8,365 nucleotides of DNA. Origin: an uncultured Lachnospiraceae bacterium (GTDB lineage: Bacteria; Bacillota; Clostridia; Lachnospirales; Lachnospiraceae). Shown here piece after piece: positions 1-5,235 of this stretch. The DNA lies in NCBI GenBank assembly GCA_902767065.1, contig CACXFW010000337.1, positions 1 to 8,365 of the forward strand, given 5' to 3'. The notes below the pieces were generated by a model, which had not been told where the DNA came from, did not search any database, and saw nothing but the letters and a program-made list of their open reading frames with translations. Position numbers and translations under genes: made by a program. The stretch's first letter is position 1. Every line of letters begins with the position of its first letter.

Positions 1-1
1 A

Positions 2-157
2 GAAGAGAAGGCGGAGCAGAAGCCGGAAGCAGTCGAGACAGAAGAGAAGGCGGAGCAGAAGCCGGAAGCAGTCGAGACAGAAGAGAAAGCGGAGCAGAAG
101 CCGGAAGCAGTCGAGACAGAAGAGAAGGTGGAGCAGAAGCCGGAAGCGGTCGAGACA
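2..157 (+). repeat. 39-bp tandem repeat, class A, four copies running off the left edge
   Basis: Units start at 2, 41, 80 and 119 and encode EEKAEQKPEAVET. They differ by only a few bases: an AAG/AAA change, a GCG to GTG change giving Ala to Val in the fourth unit, and GCA/GCG. The array probably continues upstream of the window. It shares its period and its E-T-E-E-K-A-E core with the class B array, so both probably derive from one ancestral unit. Confidence 0.95.
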
Positions 158-1699
158 GAAGAGAAGGCAGAAGCGTCTGAGACAGAAGGGAAGGCGGCGG
201 CGCCTGAGACAGAGGCGAACGCGGGGGAATCCGAAAATGAGGAGAAGTCCGCGGCAGAGTCAGAGCCTGCGGGAGAGACAGAGGCAAAGACGAAGGAAAT
301 CAAGGCGGAGCCGAAGCTGAAAGAGTCTGAGACAGAAGAGAAGGCGGAGCCGAAGCTGAAAGCTTCCGAGACAGAAGAGAAGACGGAGCCGGAGCTGAAA
401 GAGTCTGAGACAGAAGAGAAGGCGGAGCCGAAGCTGAAAGAGTCTGAGACAGAAGAGAAGGCAGAGCCGGAGCTGAAAGAGTCTGAGACAGAAGAGAAGG
501 CAGAACCGAAGCTGAAAGCTTCCGAGACAGAAGAGAAGGCGGAGCCGGAGCTGAAAGAGTCTGAGGCAGAAGAGAAGGCAGAGCCGGAGCTGAAAGAGTC
601 TGAGACAGAAGAGAAGGCAGAACCGAAGCTGAAAGAGTCTGAGACAGAAGAGAAGGCGGAGCCGGAGCTGAAAGCGGCCAGGACAGAAGAGAAGGCAGAA
701 GAGTCTGAGACAGAGGCGAACGCGGAGGAATCCGGAAAAGAGGAGAAGTCTGCGGCAGAGTCAGAGCCTGCGGAAGAGACAGAGGTAAAGACGAAGGAAG
801 CCAAGGCGGAGTCGAAGCTGAAAGAGGCTGAGACAGAGGAAAAGTCCGGGACGAAGCTGAAAGAGTCTGAGACAGAGGAAAAGTCCGGGACGAAGCCGGA
901 AACATCCGGAACAGAAGCAAAGACCGCAGAGGTAGAAAAGAAAGACAATTCCAGAAAGGAAAAACAGTCAGCGAAAGCCGCGGCCACGGATGATAAAACG
1001 ACGGAAACAGCCGACGAAAAATCAACGGAAGCTTCCGACAGGAAGGCGGAAAAAGGGAAGTCATCTCATGGGATGCTGACCACCAGTTCCACCGAAAAGA
1101 CGGTGAATGCGGCAGCGGATACGTCAGATAAGCCGGAGACGGCGGCTCTGGCAGGATTCGGTTCTGAGACAGAAAAGGAAACCGGCTCCGGAACAAAGAC
1201 CATTACTGTAACAAGCACTGCGCCTGTGAAACGCGTTACGGCTCTTGTCAGCGGAGGATCTTCTTCCGGAAATAACCGGACATCCATCACCAACATGGAT
1301 ACCGGAACAACCATCGGAACCTATCACCATTCCGGGAACAATTTGAATCAGCCTTCCGAAGCTGTTTCCGCACCCGTCGGAACAACCGAATCTACGGGTG
1401 ATGCGGACAATTCCCAGGGGCTGGTAAGTGTTGGAGGTTCAGAGGAAAGCGGCTGGAGCGATTCCGGGGACAGTGAGATCGAGGTCATCGGGCAGGAGAC
1501 ACCGGAGACCGCGCCAAGCCCTGTCTATCGGACGATCATCAGTGCCTGCAATATCCGAAGCTATCCAGACTACGGCGATAACGTGATCGGCGGTCTGGGC
1601 GGTGGAGAATCCGTACTCTTCTACGGAGAGGAGGCAGGCTGGTACAAGATTGAGTATAACGGAATCGTGGGATATATCGGTCCGAGATTCCTGCAGTAA
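2..1699 (+). CDS. Glu/Lys-rich 13-residue-repeat protein with C-terminal bacterial SH3 domain (5' end outside window)
   Basis: The reading frame is open to the left edge, so 565 residues of a longer protein are visible. The GTG at 128 is a valine codon inside a repeat, not a start. Visible residues 1 to about 300 are low-complexity and dominated by Glu, Lys, Ala, Ser and Thr, built on a 13-residue unit (consensus ETEEKAEPKLKES). Residues about 300-508 are Ser/Thr/Gly-rich and probably disordered. Residues about 509-565 (nt 1526-1696) form an SH3_3 domain with the typical N-I-R-S motif after the first strand, a G-W-Y-K-I core and a final G-Y-I strand. No LPXTG motif or C-terminal membrane anchor is present. 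The family association of SH3_3 with peptidoglycan binding suggests an exported, wall-associated protein in which the charged repeats act as a stalk, but the signal peptide would lie outside the window. Its gene converges on plsY, with a terminator between them. The exact function is unknown. Confidence 0.85.
   Translation, partial: EEKAEQKPEAVETEEKAEQKPEAVETEEKAEQKPEAVETEEKVEQKPEAVETEEKAEASETEGKAAAPETEANAGESENEEKSAAESEPAGETEAKTKEIKAEPKLKESETEEKAEPKLKASETEEKTEPELKESETEEKAEPKLKESETEEKAEPELKESETEEKAEPKLKASETEEKAEPELKESEAEEKAEPELKESETEEKAEPKLKESETEEKAEPELKAARTEEKAEESETEANAEESGKEEKSAAESEPAEETEVKTKEAKAESKLKEAETEEKSGTKLKESETEEKSGTKPETSGTEAKTAEVEKKDNSRKEKQSAKAAATDDKTTETADEKSTEASDRKAEKGKSSHGMLTTSSTEKTVNAAADTSDKPETAALAGFGSETEKETGSGTKTITVTSTAPVKRVTALVSGGSSSGNNRTSITNMDTGTTIGTYHHSGNNLNQPSEAVSAPVGTTESTGDADNSQGLVSVGGSEESGWSDSGDSEIEVIGQETPETAPSPVYRTIISACNIRSYPDYGDNVIGGLGGGESVLFYGEEAGWYKIEYNGIVGYIGPRFLQ
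206..325 (+). repeat. 120-bp diverged direct repeat, copy 1
   Basis: Encodes ETEANAGESENEEKSAAESE and continues to KLKE. It matches 707-826 in frame with substitutions but no length change. The two copies are 501 bp apart and flank the class B array. Confidence 0.9.
311..700 (+). repeat. 39-bp tandem repeat, class B, ten copies
   Basis: Ten in-frame 39-bp units start at 311, 350, 389, 428, 467, 506, 545, 584, 623 and 662. Each encodes P-[KE]-L-K-[AE]-x-E-T-E-E-K-[AT]-E with small variations; the seventh has A for T and the tenth has AAR for ESE. Units with PKLKAS at 350 and 506 are near-identical, which suggests that blocks of several units were copied together. Each unit carries one proline, so the protein is probably a string of short charged helices or a disordered spacer rather than one long coiled coil. 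Two weaker units of the same period (core EETEEKSGT-type) follow within about 821-900. Confidence 0.95.
707..826 (+). repeat. 120-bp diverged direct repeat, copy 2
   Basis: Encodes ETEANAEESGKEEKSAAESE and continues to KLKE. It is the partner of 206-325. The arrangement (block, 39-bp array, block) looks like a segmental duplication around or before expansion of the array. Confidence 0.9.
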
Positions 1700-1741
1700 G
1701 CTGCAGCCTGCCCTGCTATGCACAGTACAGGCGCCGCACAT

Positions 1742-1797
1742 AAACAATCCCGGAGAAAACGGAATCATACCGTGTTTTCTCCGGGATCGTTGTTTTT
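1742..1797 (+). terminator. Intrinsic terminator after the repeat/SH3 gene, possibly bidirectional
   Basis: A 14-bp perfect stem (ATCCCGGAGAAAAC at 1747-1760 with GTTTTCTCCGGGAT at 1774-1787) can be extended by AACA/TGTT pairs across a 2-nt bulge, and is followed by TTGTTTTT. It lies between the convergent repeat-protein gene and plsY. On the minus strand the hairpin is followed by TTGTTTATGT, so it may also end the lepB-plsY transcript, though less strongly. Confidence 0.85.
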
Positions 1798-1833
1798 CCC
1801 TGTCTTTCCGGCTTTTGGGAAACCCTGATTCAC

Positions 1834-1866
1834 TCCGTGTTTCCTCTGTATTTCCTCAGTGTTTCC
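1834..1866 (-). repeat. Three tandem 11-bp repeats across the plsY stop codon
   Basis: On the minus strand the units read GGAAACACTGA, GGAAATACAGA and GGAAACACGGA (1866-1856, 1855-1845, 1844-1834). The first unit contains the TGA stop of plsY; the other two are downstream. Because 11 is not a multiple of three, a change in copy number would not simply repeat the coding end. The function, if any, is unknown. Confidence 0.85.
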
Positions 1867-2515
1867 CCGGTTTGATGAGCTGTGCAGTGCGCTTTTCCGT
1901 ACCGCGGATAATCCTGATCAGACCTTTATAGTGACGTGAAAACATGATCACCGTAAGGAGCAGGGCCAGAACCGCGGCCTCCCTTGTCAGGAACAGAGTG
2001 CAGAATATAAAAAACAGCAGCGGAATCATGACAGCCCCGAGAGGCAGAAAGCCGGTTGCCATAACCACCAGCATTCCTGCGAGATCTGCAAGAACTCCCC
2101 AGAGCGGCGAGAAGAGAAAGATTGCCATGCAGGTAACGGCTACCCCCTTTCCGCCGGAAAACTTTCTCCAGAAAGGCCAGTTGTGTCCGAGCACCGCGCC
2201 GAATCCCGCCCAGAGGCAGCTGATCCGTCCGAGCGCAGGATATGGATCCGGCAGATGTTTTCCCCCAAACAAAAACAGACACAGGAGGCAGGCAAGGATC
2301 GTTTTCAGAAGATCCCCGGCGAGAACGATCAATCCCGCTTTGAGGCCGAACACTTCAGCGACATTTGCCGTTCCGGGATTGCCCGTTCCGAATTCGGACA
2401 CGCTTTTTTTCGTTTTCAGCCACACCACGAGAACACCTGTCAGAAAGCACCCGAAAAAGTAACCTGTCATCAGAGAGGCGAACCGGGGGATGCTGGAAAG
2501 GAACAAAGCATTCAT
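1856..2515 (-). CDS. plsY: Acyl-phosphate:glycerol-3-phosphate acyltransferase PlsY
   Basis: Integral membrane enzyme of 219 aa, a usual length for the family. It transfers an acyl group from acyl-phosphate to glycerol-3-phosphate, giving lysophosphatidic acid in the first committed step of phospholipid synthesis. All three family motifs are visible: FGTGNPGTANV at residues 42-52, GHNWPFWRKFSGGKG at 110-124 and the C-terminal SRHYKGLIRIIRGTEKR at 193-209, with several hydrophobic segments between them. The first motif is the NPGTAN type rather than the common NIGATN type, and has Thr where GSGN is usual. The ATG overlaps the stop of the upstream DUF2007-like gene (ATGA), with GAGAGGAAA about 11 nt before it, so translational coupling is likely. 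It is the last gene of the lepB operon. Whether this is the only PlsY of the genome cannot be told here; Clostridia often carry more than one. Confidence 0.93.
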   Translation of the reverse strand: MNALFLSSIPRFASLMTGYFFGCFLTGVLVVWLKTKKSVSEFGTGNPGTANVAEVFGLKAGLIVLAGDLLKTILACLLCLFLFGGKHLPDPYPALGRISCLWAGFGAVLGHNWPFWRKFSGGKGVAVTCMAIFLFSPLWGVLADLAGMLVVMATGFLPLGAVMIPLLFFIFCTLFLTREAAVLALLLTVIMFSRHYKGLIRIIRGTEKRTAQLIKPGKH

Positions 2516-2865
2516 GGCAATAATTTTCCTCTCAGAAAGAGAAGGACAGCGAACAGAGCAGCTGCCGCAATCAGGCAGAGAATGGTTCTTCTGGCCGAGG
2601 CGGCGGGCTTTGCCGGGGATTTGTCATCGAGACTGACCTGCCCCAATACCTCGCGTGCCTTTGTGAGATTCTCGGGATCAACCATGATCTCTTCTCCGCA
2701 GATATCTCCTCCGATCTTATAGATATCCTTGACTCCGCCGTGCCGGAACGCATCGATGCCATGCTCCTTGAGGGCGGCAATCATCGCTCCGGCAGAATCG
2801 CCATCAGGCGCGTAAGCCGCTCTGACATAATGCTTCTTATTGCTGTTGTTTTCATGATCCTCCAT
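2512..2865 (-). CDS. DUF2007-like small protein with C-terminal membrane anchor
   Basis: 117 aa. Residues about 12-75 have the ferredoxin-like pattern of DUF2007 proteins: a first strand (YVRAAYAP), a helix (AGAMIAALKEHGI), a strand pair, and the closing EIMVDPENLTKAREVL, where a Val-containing strand precedes a helix. A polar linker leads to a hydrophobic segment at 94-112 followed by RGK, so the domain probably faces the cytoplasm from a C-terminal anchor. DUF2007 proteins are called putative signal-transducing proteins, but the ligand is not established. It starts 12 nt after lepB. The lepB stop codon TGA is part of its ribosome binding site (TGAGGA, about 9 nt before ATG), and its own stop overlaps the plsY start. 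It is therefore the middle cistron of one operon. The family call rests on pattern only. Confidence 0.75.
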   Translation of the reverse strand: MEDHENNSNKKHYVRAAYAPDGDSAGAMIAALKEHGIDAFRHGGVKDIYKIGGDICGEEIMVDPENLTKAREVLGQVSLDDKSPAKPAASARRTILCLIAAAALFAVLLFLRGKLLP

Positions 2866-2877
2866 AACGAAATGTCC

Positions 2878-3630
2878 TCAACTGTACAAAGAACCGAAAT
2901 CCCTGAACGGCCAATAGCAGAAATACGCTTTTCCAAGAATCTTCTTTTTCGGGACATAGGCAAATGATATTGCTTCCTCCACGGTCTTCGCTACCCCCTC
3001 GCGTATGGCAATCTCCGGCCAGTAACGGGCGTCAGAGGAGTTGTTCCTGTTATCCCCGAGCATCAGATACTCTCCTTCCGGTACCTTGAAGGTTATCCCA
3101 TCGTTTCTGACCTTCCAGGTTCCGTTAATGTAGTCTTCCTTTAACTCTTCTCCGTCGATGTAGACAGCTCCGTCACGAATCTCCACCGTCTCTCCCGGAA
3201 GCCCGATGACTCTCTTAATATACTTGGTGTTTTCTCCGAGGGCCTCATCGACAGGATATTTGAAGACAACAATATCTCCGCGCTTGGGATCATTGAACCA
3301 ATAGACGAATCTCAGCCCAAGTACCCGGTCGCCTGTCATGATGGTTTTTTCCATGGAGCCGGAGGGAATGGTTGCATTGATGATAATGAAACTGTCGATA
3401 ACCAGGGCAAGAACCACGGCGATCACGATCACCTCGACCCAGCCCAGAATCTCTGACTTCAGATTGAATTCCCCCTTTTCCCCGTTTTTGCCCTTCTTGC
3501 CGTCTGCGACATCCTTATTGTCTCCGGCATTCTTGCTGTCAATGACATCCTTACTGTCTCCGGCATTCTTGCTGTCTCTGATATTCGTATTGTTAGTGAC
3601 ATTCTTTTTTGCCTGCTTTTTTCCAGACAT
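2878..3630 (-). CDS. lepB: Type I signal peptidase LepB
   Basis: 250 aa. A membrane-bound serine/lysine-dyad peptidase that removes signal peptides from exported proteins on the outer face of the membrane. One membrane helix spans about 61-84. It is followed by the catalytic box PSGSM with Ser92, the box YIKRVIGLPGE with the general-base Lys139, and box E GDNRNNSSDAR at 192-202. Single-span architecture is typical of Gram-positive enzymes. The first 55 residues are a long hydrophilic cytoplasmic tail, rich in Lys, Asp and Asn, containing two copies of a 12-residue repeat (SKNAGDSKDVID type); this tail is longer than in compact family members. The start has AGGAGG about 11 nt upstream. It is the first gene of the operon with the DUF2007-like gene and plsY, divergent from the lipoprotein genes. 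Confidence 0.95.
   Translation of the reverse strand: MSGKKQAKKNVTNNTNIRDSKNAGDSKDVIDSKNAGDNKDVADGKKGKNGEKGEFNLKSEILGWVEVIVIAVVLALVIDSFIIINATIPSGSMEKTIMTGDRVLGLRFVYWFNDPKRGDIVVFKYPVDEALGENTKYIKRVIGLPGETVEIRDGAVYIDGEELKEDYINGTWKVRNDGITFKVPEGEYLMLGDNRNNSSDARYWPEIAIREGVAKTVEEAISFAYVPKKKILGKAYFCYWPFRDFGSLYS
3508..3579 (-). repeat. 36-bp tandem duplication in the lepB N-terminal tail
   Basis: Two adjacent 36-bp copies (3508-3543 and 3544-3579) differ at only a few positions and encode 12 residues each in the cytoplasmic tail of LepB. Being in frame, the duplication lengthens the tail without touching the catalytic domain. Confidence 0.9.
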
Positions 3631-3780
3631 ATTTGTTCCTGCCCTCCTGTCTGAAACCGTACGATTTCTATCTGTATGGCTGCCATGCAGTTGTGATCAG
3701 GATTGAGATTCTATGCGATTCATCGCAACACAACCGCACTCCTGCAGGAACAACCGTACAGGTGGAAATTTTTGTTTAAC

Positions 3781-3806
3781 GCATCCCGGGTTTCTGCATC
3801 CCGGGA
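3781..3806. repeat. Direct repeat GCATCCCGGG with hairpin potential
   Basis: GCATCCCGGG occurs twice, 15 bp apart (3781-3790 and 3796-3805). TCCCGGG and CCCGGGA can pair into a 7-bp stem with an 8-nt loop. No run of T follows on either strand directly, so it is not a standard terminator. It would fall in the lepB leader. Confidence 0.6.
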
Positions 3807-3824
3807 AATTCTGTGAATGGTGAC

Positions 3825-3854
3825 AGTATAACATGCCAGGCACTACAGCCGCAA
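3825..3854 (-). promoter_or_regulatory. Candidate extended -10 promoter for the lepB operon
   Basis: On the minus strand: TTGCGG (3854-3849), an 18-bp spacer, then TGT-TATACT with -10 at 3830-3825. The TGn extension compensates for the poor -35. Transcription would begin near 3818, giving a leader of almost 190 nt that contains the CCCGGG hairpin at 3783-3806. Prediction by eye only. Confidence 0.4.
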
Positions 3855-3885
3855 GAAAGCCTGCCGGGAAAGCGCAGCCAGGGCT

Positions 3886-3916
3886 TGACCTGCAGCGGCC
3901 TGTAACTGACCTGCAG
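3886..3916. repeat. TGACCTGCAG direct repeat, 21-bp spacing (possible operator)
   Basis: Two perfect copies of TGACCTGCAG begin at 3886 and 3907. The spacing is two turns of the helix, which would put both on one face of the DNA. They lie upstream of both candidate promoters of this region. A regulatory role is inference. Confidence 0.4.
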
Positions 3917-3991
3917 AAGGAAAAATGCGGCGAAAATGAAAATAATAAGGAAATCTTCAGGAAGACGCAATTTTGAATAATCTCTTCTCTC

Positions 3992-4020
3992 TTGTTTTTT
4001 AAGGGGTTAACTGGTAGAAT
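3992..4020 (+). promoter_or_regulatory. Candidate sigma-A-type promoter for the first SH3 lipoprotein gene
   Basis: TTGTTT at 3992-3997, a 17-bp spacer, and TAGAAT at 4015-4020. Transcription would start near 4027, leaving a leader of about 130 nt before the gene at 4159. Confidence 0.55.
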
Positions 4021-4158
4021 GAACTCCAGGATTGCAGTTATTTATTTGTGATCATTGTTGAGGATGGAGACTCGGACATGTGACGGCAATGTCATCCCCA
4101 TGCCATATATTACGGAAAGCACTGGCTATAGGAGAAGGGGATTAAGGGGGATATGCTT

Positions 4159-5094
4159 ATGAGAAGAAGTATGAGGATCATTATGGCCGGAACGGCAGCG
4201 GCACTCGTTGCGACAGCAGCCGCAGGCTGCGGGCAGGTACGCCCGGAAGGCCAGGGACAGAGCGAAAAAGCGGTTGCTCAGACAGAGGCGGCGCCGGTTG
4301 CCGTGACCGAGGTACCGGTTGTGGTTCAGACCGAAACGCCCGGAACTCCGGCTCCTGCGCCTGAAACACAGGCGCCCGAAACTCCGGCTCCTGTACCTGA
4401 AACGCAGGCACCCGAGACGCAGGCCCCTGTGCCTGAAACGCAGGCTCCTGTGCCTGAGACGCAGGCCCCTGAGACACAGCCGCCTGCACCTGTATCCCTG
4501 AGTGAAGAGGAAGAGATGAGTCAGCTCTATGAATTCGGGGAAGAGGAGGTCGGAACAAAGTTTTCGAATGATGATATTAATGTGAGAACCAGTCCGACGA
4601 CATCCGACAGCGATAATATTGTATCAAGTCTGGATAAGGGAGAAGAGGTTCTTATCATCGGTGAGACTGCCAACTGGTACGAGATCTATAAGGCTGAGGA
4701 CACCGTGACGGGGCTGAAAGACCTGAAAGGGTTTGTCATGAAGTTCTTTATCTCCGATACCTATGAGGAAGCCATGGCGGCACAGCCTTCCGAGACGACG
4801 GCTCCGGCGGAGGCGGCTCCGGCAGAAGCGGCTCCGGCAGAAGCGGCGCCTGCGGAAGCAGCACCTGCGGAAGCGGCCCCTGCGGAGGCGGCCCCGGTAA
4901 GCCAGGCTTCCGGTCCTCAGGTTACGATTACATCCGACGCCAACATCCGTTCGGATGCGGTCGAGAATGGAAATGTTGTTGGCGTGGTGAATGCCGGAAC
5001 GACTGTTACACAGATCGGATCTGCAGACGGCTGGGTTCAGATTGACTACAACGGCGTCCAGGGCTATGTCAAAGCAAGCATGGTTGCCGGATGA
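4159..5094 (+). CDS. Lipoprotein with two bacterial SH3 domains separated by Pro/Ala-rich repeats
   Basis: 311 aa from the ATG at 4159. An ATG at 4153 is in frame but only 2 nt from AGGGGG (4145-4150), while 4159 has 8 nt, so 4159 is preferred. Residues 1-24 are a lipoprotein signal with lipobox TAAAGC; Cys24 would be lipidated and anchored to the outer face of the membrane. Residues about 64-110 are a PETQAP-type Pro/Thr/Gln/Glu spacer (nt 4348-4488), and about 130-198 form the first SH3_3 domain (DINVRTS, NWYEIYK, KGFVMKFF). Residues 216-245 are six PAEAA repeats, and about 252-311 form the second SH3_3 domain (ANIRSD, GWVQIDYN, GYVKASM). No enzyme domain is visible. SH3_3 domains often bind peptidoglycan, so a membrane-to-wall tether is plausible but inferred. 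It begins a two-gene series with the next SH3 lipoprotein, but a terminator follows it. Confidence 0.88.
   Translation: MRRSMRIIMAGTAAALVATAAAGCGQVRPEGQGQSEKAVAQTEAAPVAVTEVPVVVQTETPGTPAPAPETQAPETPAPVPETQAPETQAPVPETQAPVPETQAPETQPPAPVSLSEEEEMSQLYEFGEEEVGTKFSNDDINVRTSPTTSDSDNIVSSLDKGEEVLIIGETANWYEIYKAEDTVTGLKDLKGFVMKFFISDTYEEAMAAQPSETTAPAEAAPAEAAPAEAAPAEAAPAEAAPAEAAPVSQASGPQVTITSDANIRSDAVENGNVVGVVNAGTTVTQIGSADGWVQIDYNGVQGYVKASMVAG
4804..4893 (+). repeat. Six 15-bp units encoding PAEAA
   Basis: Six perfect PAEAA repeats at the protein level, with many synonymous differences among units (CCG/CCT, GCG/GCA/GCC/GCT, GAG/GAA). The protein repeat appears older, or more strongly kept, than the almost identical 39-bp units of the first gene. 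Confidence 0.95.
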
Positions 5095-5121
5095 TTGATG
5101 AAGCTGAGAAAGCGTACCGGA

Positions 5122-5157
5122 ACAGGTGCATTATTGCAATGTACCTGTTTTGATTTT
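5122..5157 (+). terminator. Intrinsic terminator between the two SH3 lipoprotein genes
   Basis: An 11-bp stem with one G-U pair (ACAGGTGCATT at 5122-5132 with AATGTACCTGT at 5138-5148) and a 5-nt loop, followed by TTTGATTTT. It lies 27 bp after the stop of the first lipoprotein gene. It argues against translation of the in-frame extension that begins at 5095. Confidence 0.8.
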
Positions 5158-5220
5158 AAGTCGTGTCAGGAAACTGATATTCAGTCAGAACAGATCAGTC
5201 GAAGCAAGCCGGCTGGAACC

Positions 5221-5235
5221 GGAGGGTTCGGAATG
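5221..5235 (+). promoter_or_regulatory. Ribosome binding site deciding the start at 5233
   Basis: GGAGGG at 5221-5226 is 6 nt from ATG 5233. The 46 codons before it in the same frame (from 5095) encode no signal peptide and contain the terminator, so the true start is 5233. I found no strong promoter between 5158 and 5220; TTGATT at 5150 with TGATAT at 5175 has a poor 19-bp spacer. Confidence 0.85.

Larger units (their letters stand above)
3631..4152. other. Divergent intergenic region between lepB and the lipoprotein gene (522 bp)
   Basis: I see no convincing gene. It holds a candidate promoter in each direction and four short repeat patterns. ACAACCG occurs at 3730-3736 and 3750-3756, flanking CCTGCAGG. 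GCATCCCGGG occurs at 3781-3790 and 3796-3805. TGACCTGCAG occurs at 3886-3895 and 3907-3916, exactly 21 bp apart. The 5' leader of the lipoprotein gene (about 4027-4152) can form weak stems (GACAT/ATGTC at about 4075-4093, GGAT/ATCC outside it) but matches no riboswitch class I know. A TTG-started minus-strand frame at 3970-3776 lacks a ribosome binding site and family features. Confidence 0.7.

Noticed and set aside
128..130. GTG as the start codon of the repeat protein
   Set aside because: The frame continues upstream through identical repeats to the window edge, and no ribosome binding site precedes it. It is a GCG-to-GTG variant of a repeat codon.
2..700. CRISPR array
   Set aside because: The 39-bp units are adjacent with no unique spacers, are in frame with a protein, and vary as coding repeats do.
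300..1196. Long antisense open frame (298 codons) across the repeat region
   Set aside because: The 39-bp period is a multiple of three, so one stop-free antisense unit stays open throughout the array. The product is Ser/Leu/Pro low-complexity, without a ribosome binding site or family features.
1944..2722. Plus-strand open frames opposite plsY and the DUF2007-like gene
   Set aside because: They are Arg/Pro-rich shadows of genes with conserved motifs on the minus strand.
3776..3970. Small minus-strand frame in the divergent intergenic region
   Set aside because: TTG start, no ribosome binding site, odd Phe/Pro-rich composition, and it overlaps the candidate lepB promoter.
4027..4152. Known riboswitch (c-di-GMP or c-di-AMP class) in the lipoprotein leader
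   Set aside because: I could not find the conserved core sequences of either class; only short weak stems are visible.
5095..5232. N-terminal extension of the second lipoprotein starting at 5095
   Set aside because: It would bury the lipoprotein signal peptide 46 residues inside the protein, spans an intrinsic terminator, and has a poorer start site than ATG 5233.
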